From an uncultured Acetatifactor sp. (GTDB taxonomy: Bacteria > Bacillota > Clostridia > Lachnospirales > Lachnospiraceae): DNA of 56,010 nucleotides. The position numbers and the translations under genes were made by a program. The notes under the pieces were generated by a model that did no database searches, was not told where the DNA came from, and saw only the letters and a list, made by a program, of their open reading frames with translations. Below are positions 26,587-34,126 of the stretch, piece after piece (the stretch's first letter is position 1; every line of letters begins with the position of its first letter). Where the stretch lies: contig NZ_CAJUCP010000035.1 in NCBI RefSeq assembly GCF_910585425.1, positions 1 through 56,010 on the forward strand, read 5' to 3'.

Positions 26587-27429
26587 TCACCTGATATCAA
26601 TTATCTTTTGTCCCCAAAAATAAGAAGCTACGAACAAGGCAATAGCTATTGTCGTCACCACCACGCCCAGGCCAGATGCCAGATTATCGGCAAAGCTGCT
26701 ACTGACTCCTTTCAGCATGGCTACTAGCACTATAGGCATAATGCACATTGCATTATGCTGCAACTTATTAGACGCAAGCTTCGTCTCAATTTCATCCGCA
26801 ATTGCGCTCTTGTCGCTGATAATGTCTCTCGTCTTGCGGATGACATCCTTGAAATTCCCGCCCATTCTATAGCAATTGCTTATGACATTGCTAAAGTTCT
26901 CAATATCTTCACTATTGCTTCTGGCCCCAAAAGCAGCTATCATTTCCTCCAATGTCCTACCATTTTCAAGCCCTGAGACAATCTCTGAGATTTCCTGTAC
27001 TATAATTTCGTCTTCAGCATACTGATTCCTCATATCATCTTTTGCATTGACAAAGGCATCATTCACCGTGTTCCCTGCTGCCAAGGAAGCTGCCAAACCG
27101 TCCAGCATGTTCATAAACTGCTTTTCCAGCTTCTTATTCCGTTTTTCCTTCATTTTATCTCGCAGAACCGGAACAAAAAACCTTGCCGCAATGCATCCAA
27201 TCATGCAAAAGACAACCGCATTGCTGATTAATGTGGCCAATGTGGCCTCTCCATCCACCTTGAACAGGCCTCCATAAAAAACAGTCCCAGCTATCCCCCC
27301 GGCCACAAAAGTCGATAGAAAAAATATTATCCTTTCTGAGACAGACAAATAATACTCGGCATAATTAATCATTTTGTTATTCAACGGAGAAGCTATATGC
27401 TTTGGCCCCCGTTCCGTCTTCTTACCCAT
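26587..27429 (-). CDS. tadB: TadB-like platform protein (T2SSF domain)
   Basis: A 280-residue membrane protein. Two N-terminal helices (about 30-50 and 60-85) are followed by a cytoplasmic T2SSF domain (KQFMNMLDGLAASLAAGNTV, IENFSNVISNCYRMGGNF) and two C-terminal helices. It overlaps the 3' end region of the motor ATPase gene closely (10-nt gap) and is followed 4 nt later by tadC. AGGAG before the ATG at 27429 decides the start. It pairs with TadC to form the pilus assembly platform. Confidence 0.87.
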   Translation of the reverse strand: MGKKTERGPKHIASPLNNKMINYAEYYLSVSERIIFFLSTFVAGGIAGTVFYGGLFKVDGEATLATLISNAVVFCMIGCIAARFFVPVLRDKMKEKRNKKLEKQFMNMLDGLAASLAAGNTVNDAFVNAKDDMRNQYAEDEIIVQEISEIVSGLENGRTLEEMIAAFGARSNSEDIENFSNVISNCYRMGGNFKDVIRKTRDIISDKSAIADEIETKLASNKLQHNAMCIMPIVLVAMLKGVSSSFADNLASGLGVVVTTIAIALFVASYFWGQKIIDIR

Positions 27430-27439
27430 ATGGCTCCTT

Positions 27440-28690
27440 TCAGATTTCTTTCGTAATCCCGGCAAGCTGCAGTTTCATCGTATTTTTCATCGGGTTCTTC
27501 GTGCGGTTCAGCCTTCCTGAAACTTTTTGCGCTGTGCTCCTGTCATCCTCCTCAAATGTATACAGGGGATTCAAAAGGATGCGGCCGTTCTCATATCCTA
27601 CAACCTCAGTGATTTCCATGGTTTTTCTTGATTTGTCACGCAGCCTTGATAGATGGATGATAACATCCACCGCTGAGGCAATCTGCTGGCGAATTGCCTC
27701 CAAAGGAAGTCCTTCCGCCCCCTGAAGCACCATAGTCTCCAATCTGCTCAGCATATCCTCTGTCGAATTGGCATGTCCTGTGGACAGAGATCCGTCATGC
27801 CCCGTATTCATTGCCTGCAGCATGTCCAGCGCCTCGCCTCCACGCACCTCTCCCACCACAATTCGCTCTGGCCTCATCCGAAGGGAAGATTTAATCAAGT
27901 CTCGTATGGTAATCTGGCCCGTCCCTGATGTATTCGCATTTCTGGTCTCAAGCCTGACCAGGTTTTCAACACCTACAATCTGTAGCTCGGCCGAATCCTC
28001 AATAGTGATTACGCGTTCGTCTTTCGGAATATAATTTGATAGTGCATTCAAAAAAGTGGTCTTTCCTGAACCAGTGCCTCCGCTGATGAAAATATTATAT
28101 TTCGCCTTTACCAAAAGCTCCAGATTGTCCGCAATTTCCTTGGTGATGGATCCGTATCGAATCAGCTTTTCCACAGTCATAGGCTCTTTCGAAAATTTAC
28201 GAATGGTAACAGTCGGTCCACATAATGCGATGGGAGGCAGCACAACGTTCACACGCGAGCCATCCGGCAGCCTGGTATCACATATCGGATTCGCCTGGTT
28301 CACTTCCCTCCCGGCAAGCCCTACAATCCTCTGGATTACATCCTCCAATCCGCGCTGGCTCTCAAACTGCTTATCCAGCTTATGCAACCGACCGTTCTGC
28401 TCAATAAAAATATTGTCTGATCCATTGATCATAACTTCTGTTATCGTATCGTCCTTGATAATGGAGTCCAGCAAGCCAAATCCGCGTATTGAACTATATA
28501 TTTGTTCCACTATGGATATGCGCCGTTCTATTGGTATATAATGCCCCTGTAAATACCGTCCTGTAATCTCCTCTACCTTCTCTTCCAATGCTTCGTCTGA
28601 CAACTGGCTTAAAGGAAGATTATCCGATATATATTTTTTTATTTCATTTACAATCTGCTGTTCTTTATCAAACTCCAAATCAGTCATCAT
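27440..28690 (-). CDS. cpaF: CpaF/TadA-type secretion motor ATPase
   Basis: A 416-residue hexameric ATPase of the type II/IV secretion superfamily that powers pilus extension. Visible motifs are Walker A FISGGTGSGKTTFLNALSN (about 205-223), an Asp box region (RVITIEDSAELQI), Walker B-like MRPERIVVGEVRGGEA (about 272-287) and a His box (GHDGSLSTGHANS). The N-terminal domain contains the CpaF-typical GFGLLDSIIKDDTITEVMING. Length and motifs are complete. It lies second in the unit. Confidence 0.95.
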   Translation of the reverse strand: MMTDLEFDKEQQIVNEIKKYISDNLPLSQLSDEALEEKVEEITGRYLQGHYIPIERRISIVEQIYSSIRGFGLLDSIIKDDTITEVMINGSDNIFIEQNGRLHKLDKQFESQRGLEDVIQRIVGLAGREVNQANPICDTRLPDGSRVNVVLPPIALCGPTVTIRKFSKEPMTVEKLIRYGSITKEIADNLELLVKAKYNIFISGGTGSGKTTFLNALSNYIPKDERVITIEDSAELQIVGVENLVRLETRNANTSGTGQITIRDLIKSSLRMRPERIVVGEVRGGEALDMLQAMNTGHDGSLSTGHANSTEDMLSRLETMVLQGAEGLPLEAIRQQIASAVDVIIHLSRLRDKSRKTMEITEVVGYENGRILLNPLYTFEEDDRSTAQKVSGRLNRTKNPMKNTMKLQLAGITKEI

Positions 28691-28719
28691 CTATCCTATA
28701 TCCCTATCATAGCTCTCAA

Positions 28720-29778
28720 CTATTCAAAACTATGAAATGAGTCCATTTCCGAAAGCTTTGCGCACAATTGTTCCGCTGAATATGCCTCGAATCGTTTAAT
28801 TACTCCAGCCTCTCTGAGATTTGTCTGTTCAATCTTTTGAGAAGTTCGACTGCTGAACCGGTTATACAAAATACTGATGCCATACATGTATCGCCTCTCT
28901 TCCTGTTGCTCCAGAATCTCTATCGCCTGAATCATCTTCTCTGTCTTGCCATTCGCTATGTCACTGCCATCCGACACAAGCACTACATCATCGCAACATC
29001 CAAACAGCACCATCTCTTCCCTGCCAAACGGTATATCTATATCTAGAATCACATAGTCAAATCCGCAAGGCGACCTCAATTCCTCAATAATCCTCTTTAT
29101 CTCTTCTTGCTTTAACTCAAGCATGTCCAATGCTGTATTTGACACTGAAAAGAAAAACACACCTGTTGCGTCCTGTTTTATCAGGCTTTCCAGCTTCAAG
29201 GACAGATTCGCTTTCCGGCTTTTCACTGCATAAATGATATCGCTGAAATTGCCCTGGCCTTCTCCGTGGAAATAAGAATCCGCTTTTCCGAACGTTTCAA
29301 GGTTCAGGTAAACTGCTTTTTTCCCTTTTCGCGCAAAATAAATCGCGCAGGCTGCTGCTGCTGAAGAACACCCTACCCCACCAGAAGCCCCTGTGAATAG
29401 TATCACTTTTCCTTCTGCCGACATTCCATTTCCCGTTATAGTTGCCGCGTTTTCAGAAAAAATATTCAGAATCTGCTTATAAATCAACTCCGCTTTCTGG
29501 AATTTACAAAGTACAGGCACCCCTCGCAACGATTCGATGTCTGACGAGTCTACCAGATATGCAAAGCCACACCTCGCCGGAACCTTTTCTATATCAATCA
29601 GAAATGAATCACTGGAAAGAAAGACATCTATTCTGGATTCCGCCAGAATTTGGAAAATATTTTTGTCCGTTGTAAAAGAATGAACCTCTAGCTTATCTGT
29701 GTACTTTGCATTGAAGACTGCGCTGATACGGTTCAAATAAGATATATCGCTTTCTAAAATGGCCAGTCTGATTCTCAT
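28720..29778 (-). CDS. tadZ: TadZ/CpaE-like MinD-family ATPase
   Basis: A 352-residue cytosolic protein. An N-terminal receiver-like domain (RIRLAILESDISYLNRISAVF, about 1-115) is followed by a MinD/ParA-type ATPase domain with a deviant Walker A (GASGGVGCSSAAAA, about 130-143) and FDYVILDIDIPFG near 240. TadZ/CpaE proteins place the pilus machine at a given site in the cell. GGAGAGG seven bases before the ATG decides the start. It is the first gene of the long unit, 150 nt downstream of the promoter. Confidence 0.87.
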   Translation of the reverse strand: MRIRLAILESDISYLNRISAVFNAKYTDKLEVHSFTTDKNIFQILAESRIDVFLSSDSFLIDIEKVPARCGFAYLVDSSDIESLRGVPVLCKFQKAELIYKQILNIFSENAATITGNGMSAEGKVILFTGASGGVGCSSAAAACAIYFARKGKKAVYLNLETFGKADSYFHGEGQGNFSDIIYAVKSRKANLSLKLESLIKQDATGVFFFSVSNTALDMLELKQEEIKRIIEELRSPCGFDYVILDIDIPFGREEMVLFGCCDDVVLVSDGSDIANGKTEKMIQAIEILEQQEERRYMYGISILYNRFSSRTSQKIEQTNLREAGVIKRFEAYSAEQLCAKLSEMDSFHSFE

Positions 29779-29902
29779 AACGTCACCTCTCCATTGCCAA
29801 TACCTGATACTCACCCCATCCTGCCGCTAACTTCCATTCCTCTAATCTGAATTTTAAACCTCATTCCGGGAATAATCAGGATAACCAAGGGATTTCTTCC
29901 AA

Positions 29903-29932
29903 CAAATATGTATGGATATCCATACATATTTG
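29903..29932. promoter_or_regulatory. perfect 30-bp palindrome, likely operator
   Basis: The site is a perfect palindrome centred on GATATC, with arms ending CAAATATGTATG. It covers about +1 to +30 of the pilus transcript. A near copy of its right half (GGATATTCATACATA against GGATATCCATACATA) lies at about 29947-29961, inside the promoter spacer. It is the best candidate target for the XRE-type regulator encoded next to it. Confidence 0.8.
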
Positions 29933-29937
29933 CACTC

Positions 29938-29966
29938 ATTATACTCGGATATTCATACATAGTCAA
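29938..29966 (-). promoter_or_regulatory. consensus promoter of the Tad-kinase-adhesin unit
   Basis: On the minus strand TTGACT (29961-29966), a 17-nt spacer and a perfect TATAAT (29938-29943). Transcription should start near 29931, leaving a ~150-nt leader before tadZ. Such a strong promoter under an operator fits tight repression. Confidence 0.9.
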
Positions 29967-30015
29967 GTCAATTTTTTCAACATACAATGAAAAGAAAGCA
30001 AAGGAGTTTTCTATT

Positions 30016-30228
30016 GTGATAAGCTATGCGCCATTGTTCGAGACAATGAAACGAAAGAAAATAACTTCCTACCGATTGGAAAAACTTGGCTTTTCAAGGG
30101 CCACATACTACTCAATCCAAAAGGGCAACAGCGTCTCCACCAATACCATCAACCAACTGTGCAAAATTTTAAAATGCAATGTAACGGATGTTATAGAATT
30201 CATCAATGAGGATGAAGATAATCAATAA
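30016..30228 (+). CDS. small XRE/Cro-type regulator
   Basis: A 70-residue DNA-binding protein with a single helix-turn-helix: LFETMKRKKITSYRLEKLGF (helix 1-2), SRATYYSIQKGNSVSTNTIN (recognition region) and CKILKCNVTDVIEFI. It resembles the small YozG-like repressors. A GTG start is chosen because AAAGGAG lies 9 nt upstream; a longer frame from 29908 would begin inside the palindrome and has no ribosome site. It is divergent from the pilus unit and probably represses both that promoter and itself. The plus-strand promoter is not clear. Confidence 0.85.
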   Translation: MISYAPLFETMKRKKITSYRLEKLGFSRATYYSIQKGNSVSTNTINQLCKILKCNVTDVIEFINEDEDNQ

Positions 30229-30357
30229 AATCAACAATCTCTTAATTTCCTAATGGTCCAAATAGGTATTGCTGCTTTCGTATAACCCCAAGTACACATT
30301 TTTACACTACTTTCCTGTGGTACGGCAGATTATCCTTCCAGATACCGTATATGAAAA

Positions 30358-30383
30358 GAACCTTTTCATGAAAATTCCGTCTA
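30358..30383 (+). promoter_or_regulatory. candidate ECF-type promoter before the sigma gene
   Basis: GAACC (30358-30362), a 15-nt spacer and CGTCTA (30378-30383) resemble the -35 and -10 elements used by SigM/SigX-type ECF factors, so the sigma factor may drive its own gene. TATACT at 30382-30387 could instead be a weak sigma-A -10 box. Confidence 0.5.
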
Positions 30384-30438
30384 TACTGAGAGAATTCCCA
30401 CGCACACCCGTCTAACAGACAGAAAGGGGGAGAAATCA

Positions 30439-30996
30439 ATGGACAACGGTGCAAGTAGCTACCGCCGTTTCCTTGATGGTGATGATGAAGGTATCGTCGA
30501 GATTATCAGAGATTACAAGGACGGGCTGATTCTGTACCTGAACGGCTTTACACAGGACATCTCCACCGCGGAGGAGCTGATGGAGGAGACCTTTGTGAAG
30601 CTGGCCACCAGGAAGCCAAGGTTCATGGGCAGGAGCGCTTTCAAGACATGGCTCTACGCCATCGGCCGCAATGTGGCCATGGACCATCTCAGGCACAGCG
30701 CCAGGCTCTCCCCCAGGCCTACGGAGGAGCTGGAGCGGCTGGCCGGGGAGGAGGAGAGCCTGGAGAAGTCGTATCTGCGCACAGAGCGCCGGATCCTCCT
30801 GCACCAGGCCCTGGGCAGGCTGAAGGCCGAGTACCGGCAGGTCCTGTACCTGGTCTATCTGGAGGGCTTCGACAACGGGGAGGCCGCGGCAGTCATGCAT
30901 AAGAGCAGACGGCAGATTGAGAATCTCGTCTATCGGGCGAAGCAGTCGCTGAAATCAGAGCTTGAAAAGGAGGGCTTTGTATATGAAGAATTATAG
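30439..30996 (+). CDS. ECF sigma factor (sigma-70 family, RpoE-like)
   Basis: A 185-residue sigma factor. Region 2 lies at about 20-90 (DYKDGLILYLNGF, AEELMEETFVKLA, AFKTWLYAIGRNVAMDHLR) and region 4 at about 125-175 (LHQALGRLKAEYRQVLYLVYLEGFDNGEAAAVMHKSRRQIENL). Group 4 sigma factors redirect RNA polymerase after a signal. A GGGGGAG site precedes the ATG. The next gene overlaps its 3' end and encodes a membrane protein with the layout of an anti-sigma factor. Confidence 0.93.
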   Translation: MDNGASSYRRFLDGDDEGIVEIIRDYKDGLILYLNGFTQDISTAEELMEETFVKLATRKPRFMGRSAFKTWLYAIGRNVAMDHLRHSARLSPRPTEELERLAGEEESLEKSYLRTERRILLHQALGRLKAEYRQVLYLVYLEGFDNGEAAAVMHKSRRQIENLVYRAKQSLKSELEKEGFVYEEL

Positions 30997-32137
30997 GGAA
31001 GTGGCGGACGCTGTGCTGGAGCGCAGGGACGCTTATCGGAAAGCGAAGGAACGCAGACGCAATATCGCCATGCGGGCGGCGGCAGGGGGAGGTGTTCTCT
31101 GCCTCATGGCTCTTTTGCTCACGAAATATGGCAACGGCGGCATGCATCCGGACGGTGCCGGGGTGCCCTTGTCCGATTCCGATGTCTATTACTCCGTATC
31201 AGACAGCGGCACTTCTAATGCCCATGGTTCCGACGGTCTGGCAGGCTCGGGCAGCACGACGTACGGCGGAGGAAGCCCGGCAGCCCCCGGGGAACACGTG
31301 ATTGACGGCAGCGATGCCCCGAATGCCTCCCTCCCGGCCTCAGGCCAGGAAACCACATCCAAAGAGGACAGCGGAATGCTCCCCGTCAGCTACAGTTCCC
31401 TTCCCCTTCCCCAGGGACAGGTCATGCCTGACATCCTGTTGGAATATGCCGCCTCCAGCCAGTCCACCGCGGATGTTCTGCCCTTCAGCGAAGAACTGCT
31501 GGCGGAGAGCAGCGCTATCCTGGAGGGGCGGATTACGGACATGTACCTCAAGCGCTACACCTACGACACATACAATGACAAATTCGGCCCCAGGGAGGTC
31601 TACCACAACCAATCCTCCTCTGTGGTATATGAGCTTACTGTGGACAAAGTATGGTATGGGGACGAATCGCTGACCGGCACTTCCGTGCTGATTGAGGACG
31701 ACATCTATCTGATAGACTCCTACTTCTCCCTGAAGGTGGGCCGCAGCTATGTCATCCCCGTCTGCGATTTAGCCCCGGAGAAACAGATATGGGAAGAATA
31801 CGCCAGAGGCGACCTGACAAGGGACGGCAGGTACACCACGCTTTACCCCCATCATCCTCAGATCGAGGTCACCTCGGACGGGGATTATATCGTCACCACA
31901 GACTGGGAGACACTCTGCCCTGAGGGAGCCAGCCCCATCCGGCTGGACATCCCCGAGAACAGCTTCGTGGAATACCATCCCGAAAACAAAGCGGGCGAAG
32001 ACGGCCTCATCACTACGGAATGGCGGACGCTCCTCCTCTCCCCATACGACATGGTCTACTATTATGATAAATTGAAGCTGGTGGGAGCCGATGAATTCTT
32101 CATACAGCTCAACCGTCTGATAGACCAGCTGCCATGA
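30983..32137 (+). CDS. putative membrane anti-sigma factor
   Basis: A 384-residue protein. A short cytosolic N-terminus (KNYREVADAVLERRDAYRKAKERRR, about 1-26) is followed by one membrane helix (about 34-52) and a ~330-residue outside region: first a Ser/Gly/Asp-rich linker (about 60-160), then a folded domain (about 165-384) with VYELTVDKVWYGDESL and YVIPVCDLAPEKQIWEEY. GGAGG before the ATG and a 14-nt overlap with the sigma gene show coupling. The layout fits an anti-sigma factor that holds the sigma factor and senses an outside signal. The sensory domain is not one I recognise. Confidence 0.7.
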   Translation: MKNYREVADAVLERRDAYRKAKERRRNIAMRAAAGGGVLCLMALLLTKYGNGGMHPDGAGVPLSDSDVYYSVSDSGTSNAHGSDGLAGSGSTTYGGGSPAAPGEHVIDGSDAPNASLPASGQETTSKEDSGMLPVSYSSLPLPQGQVMPDILLEYAASSQSTADVLPFSEELLAESSAILEGRITDMYLKRYTYDTYNDKFGPREVYHNQSSSVVYELTVDKVWYGDESLTGTSVLIEDDIYLIDSYFSLKVGRSYVIPVCDLAPEKQIWEEYARGDLTRDGRYTTLYPHHPQIEVTSDGDYIVTTDWETLCPEGASPIRLDIPENSFVEYHPENKAGEDGLITTEWRTLLLSPYDMVYYYDKLKLVGADEFFIQLNRLIDQLP

Positions 32138-32173
32138 ATAGCATATATGAAAAATCTCGCAGTTCCTGCATCT

Positions 32174-32275
32174 TATACTGCTTAACGATTTCACTTGCCG
32201 TGAAACCAGACTGCATAACGCTGACTGGTTCATTCGCATGATTACATTAGGCAGCATTCAGCGTTATGCAGTATA
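32174..32275 (+). repeat. structured ~100-bp repeat, copy 2
   Basis: This is the second copy of the element at 1165-1265, here read on the plus strand, starting 36 nt after the anti-sigma stop codon. The terminal repeat TATACTGCTTAACG is at 32174-32187 and its partner, with one change, at 32262-32275. The internal hairpin arms are conserved and most differences lie in loops. Confidence 0.85.
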
Positions 32276-32295
32276 AAACAGGAACTGCGGACATT

Positions 32296-32829
32296 TTACC
32301 GGATACATATCGAAAAGCCATCATATATCCCAACAGGTATATCCTCTCCAAAAGCATATTGTTCTACAGTATCCTTTTCGAACGAATACACTGTCGTCAT
32401 CCTCTTGTCCGGATCGACAATCCAATACTCCCTGACTTCCGCGGTACGATATTGGAATAGCTTTGTCAGATAGTCCCTCGGTTTGCTGCTCGGCGACACT
32501 ATCTCGATAATCCAGTCAGGCGCCCCATGGCATCCGCTGTCGTCTAGCTTGGCTAAATCACAGATTACCGAAATATCCGGTTCCAAATAATTGATATCGT
32601 CATCCTTTAAAAATACGGCGAATGGAGCAGCCAGCACCTCGCATTGTCCATTATTGCTTCGAATATAATTATATATCTGATTATGCAGATATCCCGAAAT
32701 ACGCTGATGCTTCCATGTCGGTGGCGCCATATAATAGATTTTGCCGTCAATCAGCTCCGCACGTTCTCCATCAGGCAATGCAAAAATATCCTCTATCGTA
32801 TAGATTTCTTCTTTTCTAAGTGCATCCAT
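32296..32829 (-). CDS. Uma2 (DUF820) family endonuclease-like protein
   Basis: A 177-residue PD-(D/E)XK-fold protein. The family motifs are clear: YTIEDIFALPDGERAELIDGK at the start, MAPPTWKHQRISGYL, then NYLEPDISVICDL (catalytic Asp), DWIIEIVSPSS (catalytic Glu) and YWIVDPDKR. The cellular role of Uma2 proteins is poorly known. AAGGAGG eight bases before the ATG sets the start; the frame stays open for another 203 codons upstream but there it only crosses the promoter and the antisense of the TetR fragment. Confidence 0.9.
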   Translation of the reverse strand: MDALRKEEIYTIEDIFALPDGERAELIDGKIYYMAPPTWKHQRISGYLHNQIYNYIRSNNGQCEVLAAPFAVFLKDDDINYLEPDISVICDLAKLDDSGCHGAPDWIIEIVSPSSKPRDYLTKLFQYRTAEVREYWIVDPDKRMTTVYSFEKDTVEQYAFGEDIPVGIYDGFSICIR

Positions 32830-32857
32830 AGCATCCACCTCCTTCTCTTCCATAATT

Positions 32858-32886
32858 ATGTTACCATAATTACACGCTATAATCAA
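32858..32886 (-). promoter_or_regulatory. probable promoter of the Uma2 gene
   Basis: TTGATT (32881-32886), a 17-nt spacer and TAACAT (32858-32863) on the minus strand. Direct repeats CCATAATTA at 32850-32858 and 32864-32872 overlap it and could bind a regulator. Confidence 0.45.
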
Positions 32887-32904
32887 CAAAATCTGAATCC
32901 TGCC

Positions 32905-33453
32905 ATGGCGAATCATGCCTTCAAAATATCGCTTGCTTACAAATCCTATCCCACGCAGAAGGAGCCGGGACAAAAGGAGGAGATGGACTATCAGCAGATT
33001 ACCATACAGGAGCTGTCCCTGCGGGCCCAAATCAACCGCAAGACATTCTACCTGCATTATGCTTCCATGGACGACCTGCTGCACAGGGTGCAGACCGACA
33101 CCCTGAAACGCTTCCTGGAACCGGTGAAAGACGCGAAATTTCCCCGCGACCTGGAGAAAATAGTACGCAACTGCTATGAATTCTCGGAGTCCTCCGATAA
33201 GCTGGATGAGAAGATTTTGAACAGCAAGGGGCACTTCCCCATTGCCGAAACACAGCTTGAAAGCGGGGACATTTCCTACTTTGCCGAAGACTACGACCGA
33301 TATCCTGCCGACAATCGGCTCTATCTGCACATCTATATCAACACTTGCCTGACGAGCATTTACAGGCAATGGGTCAAGGGCGGACGAAAAGAGCCCATGG
33401 AGGACATGATACAGCTTACCATCCGCCTGATTTCCCACGGTCTTTTATCCTAA
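32905..33453 (+). pseudogene. TetR-family regulator lacking its normal N-terminus
   Basis: The DNA-binding helices YQQITIQELSLRAQINRKTFYLHYASMDDLL are intact, followed by ~130 residues of ligand/dimer domain, but the usual first helix of TetR proteins (about 20 residues ahead of YQQITIQ) is replaced by unrelated sequence (SYPTQKEPGQKEE). No other frame supplies it. The possible ATG at 32983 has AGGAGG only 2 nt upstream, too close to work well, and the ATG at 32905 has no ribosome site. The frame has therefore probably lost its start in a rearrangement next to the Uma2 promoter. It could still make a short product. Confidence 0.6.
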
Positions 33454-33529
33454 GGAATTTTCCTGACCAAGGCCCTCTGAGGGAGGGCAGCAGCTAGGTG
33501 CCCTGTCCGAGCCTTTCCACGGAGAGCAG

Positions 33530-34126
33530 TCACAGGCACACCGTCCTGCCCTGCCGCCCCGATTCCTTCAGGTCAATCAGCCGCTGGTTCTCCGAGCCCC
33601 GGAAGGCCAGGCGGAGGTTCTTCCGCTCCTCCACGAACTCGCCGTCCACCAGTACGTCTATCAGAGACAGAAGCTGCGTCACCTCCCCGGCTCCAGGCCC
33701 GCCGCCCTGGCTGTCAGCCCCGCCGCGGTCCTCCTCCGGGCGCTTCTGCGCGCCGCAGGCACATGCATCCCGCTCCTCCCTGGCCCAAGCCAGCAGATCC
33801 TCCTCATAGCGATACCCCGTATAACACCAGATATCCTTCCCCGGGTACCGCTGGCGCACCGTCTGCAGGAGCGACAGCACCGTCCCCCGGTTCTCCGGCT
33901 CCATGGGCTCCCCGCCCAGGAGGCTCAGTCCCCGGATATAATCAGGAGCCAGCGCCTCCAGAACCTCCTCTTCCGTCTCCCGGGTATAGCGCTGCCCGAA
34001 GCCAAAATCCCAGGCCTCGCTGTTGAAGCATCCCTTGCAGCGGTGGGTACAGCCGCTGACGAACAGGGACACCCGGATGCCCGGGCCGTTAGCCACGTCT
34101 GTCTTTTTGATCGTCGCATAGTTCAT
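33530..34126 (-). CDS. nrdG: anaerobic ribonucleotide reductase activating protein
   Basis: A 198-residue radical SAM enzyme that makes the glycyl radical on NrdD. The iron-sulfur motif CTHRCKGC (about 26-33) follows NGPGIRVSLFVSG; SLLGGEPMEPEN (about 68-79) is the GGE motif that binds the SAM amino group. A Gly/Glu-rich insert with extra cysteines (CACGAQKRPEEDRGG, about 124-150) makes it longer than the usual ~155-170 residues. It overlaps nrdD by 4 nt (ATGA). Confidence 0.95.
   Translation of the reverse strand: MNYATIKKTDVANGPGIRVSLFVSGCTHRCKGCFNSEAWDFGFGQRYTRETEEEVLEALAPDYIRGLSLLGGEPMEPENRGTVLSLLQTVRQRYPGKDIWCYTGYRYEEDLLAWAREERDACACGAQKRPEEDRGGADSQGGGPGAGEVTQLLSLIDVLVDGEFVEERKNLRLAFRGSENQRLIDLKESGRQGRTVCL

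Noticed and set aside
29908..30015. N-terminal extension of the XRE regulator
   Set aside because: It would begin within the operator palindrome, lacks a ribosome site and adds no family sequence; the GTG at 30016 has AAAGGAG.
32830..33438. N-terminal extension of the Uma2 frame
   Set aside because: The open frame continues only through the promoter and antisense of the TetR fragment; the family start and ribosome site place the ATG at 32829.
33465..33500. Hairpin GCCCTC/GGAGGGC between the TetR fragment and nrdG
   Set aside because: The stem is short and has no T-run on either strand; too weak to call a terminator.
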